From the NCBI GenBank assembly GCA_902496265.1, contig CABVAD010000018.1, forward strand, positions 1 to 10,782: a stretch of 10,782 nt of DNA, given 5' to 3'. The notes beneath the pieces were generated by a model, which had not been told where the DNA came from, searched no databases, and saw only the letters and a program-made list of their open reading frames with translations. The stretch is from an uncultured Oscillospiraceae bacterium (lineage in GTDB: Bacteria > Bacillota > Clostridia > Oscillospirales > Acutalibacteraceae). The position numbers and the translations under genes were made by a program. Positions 7,237 to 10,782 of this stretch are shown one piece after another; the stretch's first letter is position 1; the number at the start of each line of letters is the position of its first letter.

Positions 7237-8622
7237 TTATTTTGAAGAAATATACTCGTCGATCGCTTTTGCGGCGGTTTTGCCCGCACCCATTGCGAGA
7301 ATAACGGTAGCGGCGCCTGTTACGGCGTCTCCTCCCGCGTAAACGCCCGCCTTAGTGGTAGCGCCTGTATCCTCGTTTACGATTATGCCGCCGTGCTTGT
7401 TAACCTCAAGACCCGCTGTGGTGGATTTGATAAGCGGATTGGGGGATGTGCCGATAGACATAATAACGCAGTCGGCTTCAATATCATACTCGCTTCCCTC
7501 AACAGGAATAGGACGGGCACGGCCCGACTCGTCAGGCTCGGAAAGCTTCATTTCCTGACAGCGAACGCTCTTAACCCAACCGTCTTCGCCGTTAATCTTA
7601 ATCGGATTGGTAAGGAACTTGAATACGATTCCCTCCTCCATTGCATGCTCGACCTCTTCGCGGCGGGCAGGCAATTCCTTTTCGGTGCGGCGGTAAACAA
7701 CAGTAACGTCCGCACCCAAACGCTTGGCGGTTCTCGCCGCGTCCATTGCAACGTTTCCTCCGCCGACAACCACCGTCTTTTTAGCGTGCATAACGGGGGT
7801 TGCGCTTTCCTCATTGTATGACTTCATAAGGTTGTTACGGGTTAAGAACTCGTTTGCGGAGTAAACGCCGCAAAGCGCCTCGCCCTCGATACCCATAAAT
7901 CTCGGAAGTCCCGCGCCCGAGCCGATAAACACAGCCTCAAAGCCCATTTGGAAGAGCTCGTCAACCGTGACGGTCTTACCGATAATAACGTCGGTATCAA
8001 TCTCAACACCTAACTTCTTAAGCCCGTCAACCTCTTTCTGAACAATTTTCTTAGGAAGACGGAACTCGGGGATTCCGTAAACAAGCACGCCGCCCGCAGT
8101 GTGCAGAGCCTCGAAAACAGAGACCTTATAACCCTTCTTTGCAAGGTCGCCCGCGCAGGTAAGTCCCGAAGGACCCGAGCCTACAACAGCTACCTTATGA
8201 CCGTTGGAAACGGGCACTTCAATATTTCCCGTGTCGTGTGCGTTGTGCCAGTCGGCTACAAAGCGCTCAAGTCTGCCGATGCCGACGGGCTCGCCCTTAA
8301 TTCCGCGAACGCACTTTGATTCACACTGGGTCTCCTGCGGGCAAACGCGTCCGCAGACCGCGGGAAGACTTGAAGACTGCGAAATCACCTGATAAGCGCC
8401 CTCAAAATCGCCCTCCTTTATCTTCTCGATAAATGCGGGGATATGTATATTAACTGGACAGCCCGAAACGCAGGGCATATTTTTGCAGTTAAGACAGCGC
8501 ATAGCCTCGTCAAGGGCGGTTTCCTCGCTGTAGCCCAAAGCAACCTCGGAAAAATTGTGATTGCGGACATTAGGATCCTGAACGGGCATTTCGTTCTTTT
8601 TAAGACTCATATTAGCAGCCAT
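7237..8622 (-). CDS. nfnB: NfnB / GltA-like subunit of NADH-dependent reduced ferredoxin:NADP+ oxidoreductase
   Basis: A 461-residue Fe-S flavoprotein of the glutamate synthase small-subunit family. With NfnA it forms the soluble NfnAB complex, which reversibly couples NADH and reduced ferredoxin to reduction of NADP+ by flavin-based electron bifurcation. Eight N-terminal cysteines fit two [4Fe-4S] clusters: Cys43, 46, 51 and 55 in CLNCKNMPCVSGCP, and Cys90, 94, 100 and 104 in CGRVCPQETQCESKC. An FAD-binding VVGSGPSGL follows at 147-155, an NADPH-binding VVGGGNVAMDAAR at 285-297, and the C-terminal FAD motif YAGGDAVTGAATV at 428-440. The start ATG shares its A with the nfnA stop (TAATG) and has AGGAGG at 8630-8635 with 7-base spacing. 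Single-gene annotation would often call this gltA, NADPH-dependent glutamate synthase; the adjoining NfnA-type gene and absence of a large glutamate synthase subunit here favour NfnB. Sulfide dehydrogenase SudA is a close relative that cannot be excluded. Confidence 0.92.
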   Translation of the reverse strand: MAANMSLKKNEMPVQDPNVRNHNFSEVALGYSEETALDEAMRCLNCKNMPCVSGCPVNIHIPAFIEKIKEGDFEGAYQVISQSSSLPAVCGRVCPQETQCESKCVRGIKGEPVGIGRLERFVADWHNAHDTGNIEVPVSNGHKVAVVGSGPSGLTCAGDLAKKGYKVSVFEALHTAGGVLVYGIPEFRLPKKIVQKEVDGLKKLGVEIDTDVIIGKTVTVDELFQMGFEAVFIGSGAGLPRFMGIEGEALCGVYSANEFLTRNNLMKSYNEESATPVMHAKKTVVVGGGNVAMDAARTAKRLGADVTVVYRRTEKELPARREEVEHAMEEGIVFKFLTNPIKINGEDGWVKSVRCQEMKLSEPDESGRARPIPVEGSEYDIEADCVIMSIGTSPNPLIKSTTAGLEVNKHGGIIVNEDTGATTKAGVYAGGDAVTGAATVILAMGAGKTAAKAIDEYISSK

Positions 8623-9464
8623 TACTGTACCTCCTTTTTAAACAGATTGCAGGTCTCCTCATAAGAGTGGCGCTCAAAGTCACGGTACATAGCGCCGCGC
8701 TTCATAGCCTCGTCAAAATCAACCTCAAATCCGTCAAAGTCAGGACCGTCAACGCAGGCGAACATAGTCTTTCCGCCGACGGTAAGGCGGCAGCCGCCGC
8801 ACATTCCCGTGCCGTCAATCATAATCGGGTTCATAGAAACAACCGTTTTAACGCCTGCGGGCTTTGTAACGCCGACAACGAATTTCATCATAATAAGCGG
8901 ACCTATTGTGATAACCTCGTCGTAGTTCTCGCCCGCCTCGATAGCTTCCTTAAGCGGAACGGTAACAACGCCCTTTCTTCCGTACGAACCGTCGTCGGTC
9001 ATAATTGTAAGCTTATCCGAGCAGGCGGCAAACTCGTCCTCAAGAATAAGAAGATCCTTGTTGCGGAAGCCGATAATGGAGTGAACCTCACAGCCCTGCT
9101 CGTGGAGCTTCTGTGCCACAGGCAGAGCGATAGCGCAGCCGACGCCGCCGCCGACAACGCAAACCTTGCGCAATCCCTCGGTTTCGGTAGGCCGGCCTAG
9201 AGGGCCTGCAAAATCGGTAAGACAGTCGCCTACCTCCTTGTGGTTAAGCTTTTCGGTGGTAGCGCCTACAATCTGGAAAATGATTTTTACTGTTCCCTTT
9301 TCCCTGTCACAGCCTGCAACGGTAAGCGGAATACGCTCGCCTTCCTCGTCGGTACGCAGGATGATGAACTGACCCGCCTGTGCCTTTTTGGCAACAAGCG
9401 GAGCTTCAATATCCATCATAGTAACGGTGGGATTGAGAATTTTTTTGTTTACGATCTTAAACAT
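8622..9464 (-). CDS. nfnA: NfnA, FAD/[2Fe-2S] subunit of NfnAB (ferredoxin-NADP reductase / PyrK-like)
   Basis: This 280-residue protein resembles PyrK-type ferredoxin-NADP reductases and is the smaller NfnAB subunit, which binds FAD, NAD(H) and a [2Fe-2S] cluster. Visible motifs are RIPLTVAG (44-51, FAD binding), GDCLTDFAGPLGRP (79-92), nucleotide-binding VVGGGVGCA (103-111), FRNKDLLILEDEF (133-145) and a C-terminal cluster segment with Cys222, Cys225 and Cys237. The position matching the first PyrK cluster cysteine is Asp217 (IDGTGMCGGC), which fits the Asp(Cys)3 cluster known for the SudB/NfnA group and argues against dihydroorotate dehydrogenase PyrK. It is directly upstream of nfnB with a one-base overlap, and its last codons contain the nfnB ribosome binding site. 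Its own ribosome binding site is unremarkable: AAGGA about 11-12 bases before the ATG. Older annotation would be sulfide/dihydroorotate dehydrogenase-like FAD/NAD-binding protein. Confidence 0.92.
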   Translation of the reverse strand: MFKIVNKKILNPTVTMMDIEAPLVAKKAQAGQFIILRTDEEGERIPLTVAGCDREKGTVKIIFQIVGATTEKLNHKEVGDCLTDFAGPLGRPTETEGLRKVCVVGGGVGCAIALPVAQKLHEQGCEVHSIIGFRNKDLLILEDEFAACSDKLTIMTDDGSYGRKGVVTVPLKEAIEAGENYDEVITIGPLIMMKFVVGVTKPAGVKTVVSMNPIMIDGTGMCGGCRLTVGGKTMFACVDGPDFDGFEVDFDEAMKRGAMYRDFERHSYEETCNLFKKEVQ

Positions 9465-9492
9465 AAATCTTCACAGTCCTTATTACAATTTA

Positions 9493-9525
9493 AATCAGCG
9501 TCTCCCTTTCAAGAAGGCGCTGATT
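9493..9525 (-). terminator. Hairpin between the alcohol dehydrogenase gene and nfnA; possible terminator
   Basis: An 8-bp perfect stem (AATCAGCG at 9493-9500 with CGCTGATT at 9518-9525) encloses a 17-base loop that can form an inner CCTT/AAGG stem on the minus strand. It begins 21 bases after the alcohol dehydrogenase stop. The following minus-strand bases TTTAAATTG make a poor U-tract, so termination may be weak, leaving room for read-through into nfnAB. Alternatively it is a leader structure of nfnA, whose ATG is 28 bases downstream. Confidence 0.45.
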
Positions 9526-9550
9526 ATATTTTAACTCATAATACTTTAAA
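9523..9550 (-). promoter_or_regulatory. Candidate promoter for nfnAB
   Basis: On the minus strand a perfect -10 hexamer TATAAT (9523-9528) has a weak TTTAAA -35 (9545-9550) at 16-base spacing; a better TTGACT lies 22 bases upstream of the -10, too far for normal use. The -10 overlaps the foot of the hairpin at 9493-9525, and the -35 overlaps the end of the alcohol dehydrogenase gene. This would place the nfnA start about 50 bases before its ATG. Confidence 0.35.
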
Positions 9551-10742
9551 AGTCAACCTCTGTGCCGTAATATGTGCACTTAAAGAGACGTGCCATAGTC
9601 TCGGGGTCGATAGCGCGGGGGTTAGAGCCGGTGCAGGCGTCGCCTACGGCGTTAGCGGCAATCTCGTCAACCTTTGCGTTAAATTCAGCCTCGTCAACGC
9701 CGAATTCCTTTAAGGTGTGGGGAATGTTAAGTTTATCGTTCATTCCGTCGATAAGAGCGCATAGATTCTCGATAAGAGCCTTGTTGCTGTTACCGCTAAG
9801 ACCTAACATTCTCGCAATGTCGGCATATCTTTCGGCGGCTCTCTGATCGTGAGCGTTGTACTTGATTACATAGGGCAGATAGATAGCGTTTGCACAGCCG
9901 TGCGGAAGGTGCTGATCAGCCATAGCGCCCTCGTGGAACGCCGCTCCCGTTTTATGAGCCATAGAGTGAACTATTCCGAGCAGAGCGTTGGAGAACGCCA
10001 TACCCGCAAGGCACTGAGCATCGTGCATCTGCGCGCGGGACTCCTTATTTCCCTTGTAAGAAGAGGGAAGATAGGCGGTAACCATTTCGATTGCCTTCAT
10101 AGCAAGCGCGTCGGTATAAGAATTAGCAACGGTCGAAACGTAAGCCTCAACAGCGTGGGTAAGAGCGTCCATACCTGTGTGGGCTACAAGCTTAGCGGGC
10201 ATAGTCTGTGCAAGCTCGGGGTCAACTATTGCAACATCGGGGGTGATGTTGAAGTCCGCAAGCGGATATTTAATACCCTTTGAGTAATCGGTGATTACAG
10301 AGAAAGCGGTAACCTCGGTAGCTGTGCCCGAAGTGGATGAGATAGCGCAGAACTTAGCCTTAGTGCGAAGCTCGGGGAAATTAAAGGGAATGCAGAGAGA
10401 CTCGAAGGTGACATCGGGATACTCATAGAACGCCCACATAGCCTTAGCCGCGTCAATAGGAGAGCCGCCGCCGATAGCTACAATCCAGTCAGGCTCGAAT
10501 TTGCGCATAGCTTCAGCGCCGCGCATAACGGTCTCAACCGACGGATCGGGCTCAACACCCTCGAAAAGCTCAACCTCCATACCTGCCTCTTTGAGGTAGC
10601 CTACAGCCCTGTCAAGAAAGCCGAAACGCTTCATAGAGCCGCCGCCGACAACTACAATTGCCTTTTTGCCCTTGAGATTCTTAAGGTTTTCCATTGCGTT
10701 TTCGCCGAAATACACATCTCTCGGCAAAGTAAATCTTGCCAT
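9546..10742 (-). CDS. Iron-containing alcohol dehydrogenase (AdhE C-domain-like, probably NADP(H)-dependent)
   Basis: A 398-residue group III metal-dependent alcohol dehydrogenase that interconverts aldehydes or ketones and alcohols in the cytoplasm. It resembles the C-terminal half of AdhE (KYPLADFNITPDVAIVDPEL, GMDALTHAVEAYVS, VHSMAHKTG) but has no acetaldehyde dehydrogenase half. Expected Fe ligands by comparison with lactaldehyde reductase FucO are Asp192, His196, His259 and His281, with His263 near the active site; all are present. The dinucleotide motif GGGSPIDAAK is at 91-100. An earlier loop, VVGGGSMKRFG (31-41), carries the GGGS seen in NADP(H)-using YqhD and butanol dehydrogenases, where NAD enzymes often have Asp. 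The His259-His281 spacing is 22 residues rather than the 14 of FucO and AdhE, because of about eight extra residues before PHG. GGAGG at 10750-10754 lies 7 bases from the ATG. The substrate cannot be told from sequence. The gene precedes nfnAB by 81 bases on the same strand. Confidence 0.93.
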   Translation of the reverse strand: MARFTLPRDVYFGENAMENLKNLKGKKAIVVVGGGSMKRFGFLDRAVGYLKEAGMEVELFEGVEPDPSVETVMRGAEAMRKFEPDWIVAIGGGSPIDAAKAMWAFYEYPDVTFESLCIPFNFPELRTKAKFCAISSTSGTATEVTAFSVITDYSKGIKYPLADFNITPDVAIVDPELAQTMPAKLVAHTGMDALTHAVEAYVSTVANSYTDALAMKAIEMVTAYLPSSYKGNKESRAQMHDAQCLAGMAFSNALLGIVHSMAHKTGAAFHEGAMADQHLPHGCANAIYLPYVIKYNAHDQRAAERYADIARMLGLSGNSNKALIENLCALIDGMNDKLNIPHTLKEFGVDEAEFNAKVDEIAANAVGDACTGSNPRAIDPETMARLFKCTYYGTEVDF

Positions 10743-10782
10743 ATTTATTCCTCCGTTTAATCTAAAAGCTTTTGCTTTTTTT
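10743..10782 (-). other. Partial upstream region of the alcohol dehydrogenase gene
   Basis: These 40 bases hold the ribosome binding site (GGAGG at 10750-10754) and an AT-rich leader with the palindrome AAAAGCTTTT at 10764-10773. No -10/-35 pair is complete within the window, so the promoter probably lies beyond the edge. Confidence 0.5.

Noticed and set aside
7149..7289. N-terminal extension of the bofA-like protein to 134 residues
   Set aside because: It would include the nfnB terminator and the end of nfnB, and BofA proteins are about 87 residues. The internal ATG at 7148 has its own ribosome binding site.
7548..7814. Minus-strand 88-codon open frame inside nfnB
   Set aside because: It is in another frame within the conserved NADPH-binding domain; a shadow of nfnB.
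8667..9713. Two long plus-strand open frames (177 and 157 codons) opposite nfnA and the alcohol dehydrogenase gene
   Set aside because: They lie wholly antisense to well-recognised genes or their short gap, have no recognisable domains and no good ribosome binding site. They arise from the codon bias of the real genes.
10764..10773. Palindrome AAAAGCTTTT upstream of the alcohol dehydrogenase gene as an operator or terminator arm
   Set aside because: Ten A/T-rich bases at the window edge are too little to support a call; the sequence needed to judge it is missing.

Overview
The window reads as a stretch of chromosome from an anaerobic, probably spore-forming lineage of the Bacillota (class Clostridia; the Oscillospirales/Ruminococcaceae side is my guess, not proven). 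The evidence is the AddAB type of recombination nuclease, a BofA-like sporulation protein, an electron-bifurcating NfnAB pair typical of strict anaerobes, an AdhE-like iron alcohol dehydrogenase, strong AGGAGG-type ribosome binding sites, and compact minus-strand gene order. Six protein genes account for almost everything, all on the minus strand, so transcription runs from high to low coordinates. I see no RNA genes, mobile elements, CRISPR arrays or phage genes. No gap between genes exceeds about 100 bases.

Reading in the direction of transcription: (1) 10742-9546 encodes a stand-alone iron-dependent alcohol dehydrogenase whose nucleotide-binding loop carries a GGGS motif, suggesting NADP(H). 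(2) 9464-8622 and 8622-7237 encode the two subunits of NfnAB, an NADH-dependent reduced ferredoxin:NADP+ oxidoreductase. They overlap by one base (TAATG) and are followed by a clear rho-independent terminator at 7195-7223. (3) 7148-6885 encodes an 87-residue BofA-family membrane protein. (4) 6782-3516 and 3526-32 encode AddB and AddA, which overlap by 11 bases and form the double-strand-break-resecting helicase-nuclease. A good sigma-A-type promoter (TTGAAA, 17 bases, TATATT with an extended TGn) lies just upstream of addB, and a perfect 9-bp GC-rich hairpin sits at its predicted transcription start.

The metabolic half makes sense as a redox module: NfnAB exchanges electrons among NADH, ferredoxin and NADPH, and the alcohol dehydrogenase can consume or produce NAD(P)H while reducing an aldehyde. 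The addBA half is ordinary DNA repair. I do not find a new multi-gene system here. The points most worth a second look are the hairpin at the predicted addBA transcript start, an extra loop in the alcohol dehydrogenase metal site, the Asp at a position reported to be a key Asn in BofA, and the likely ADH-NfnAB NADPH link.
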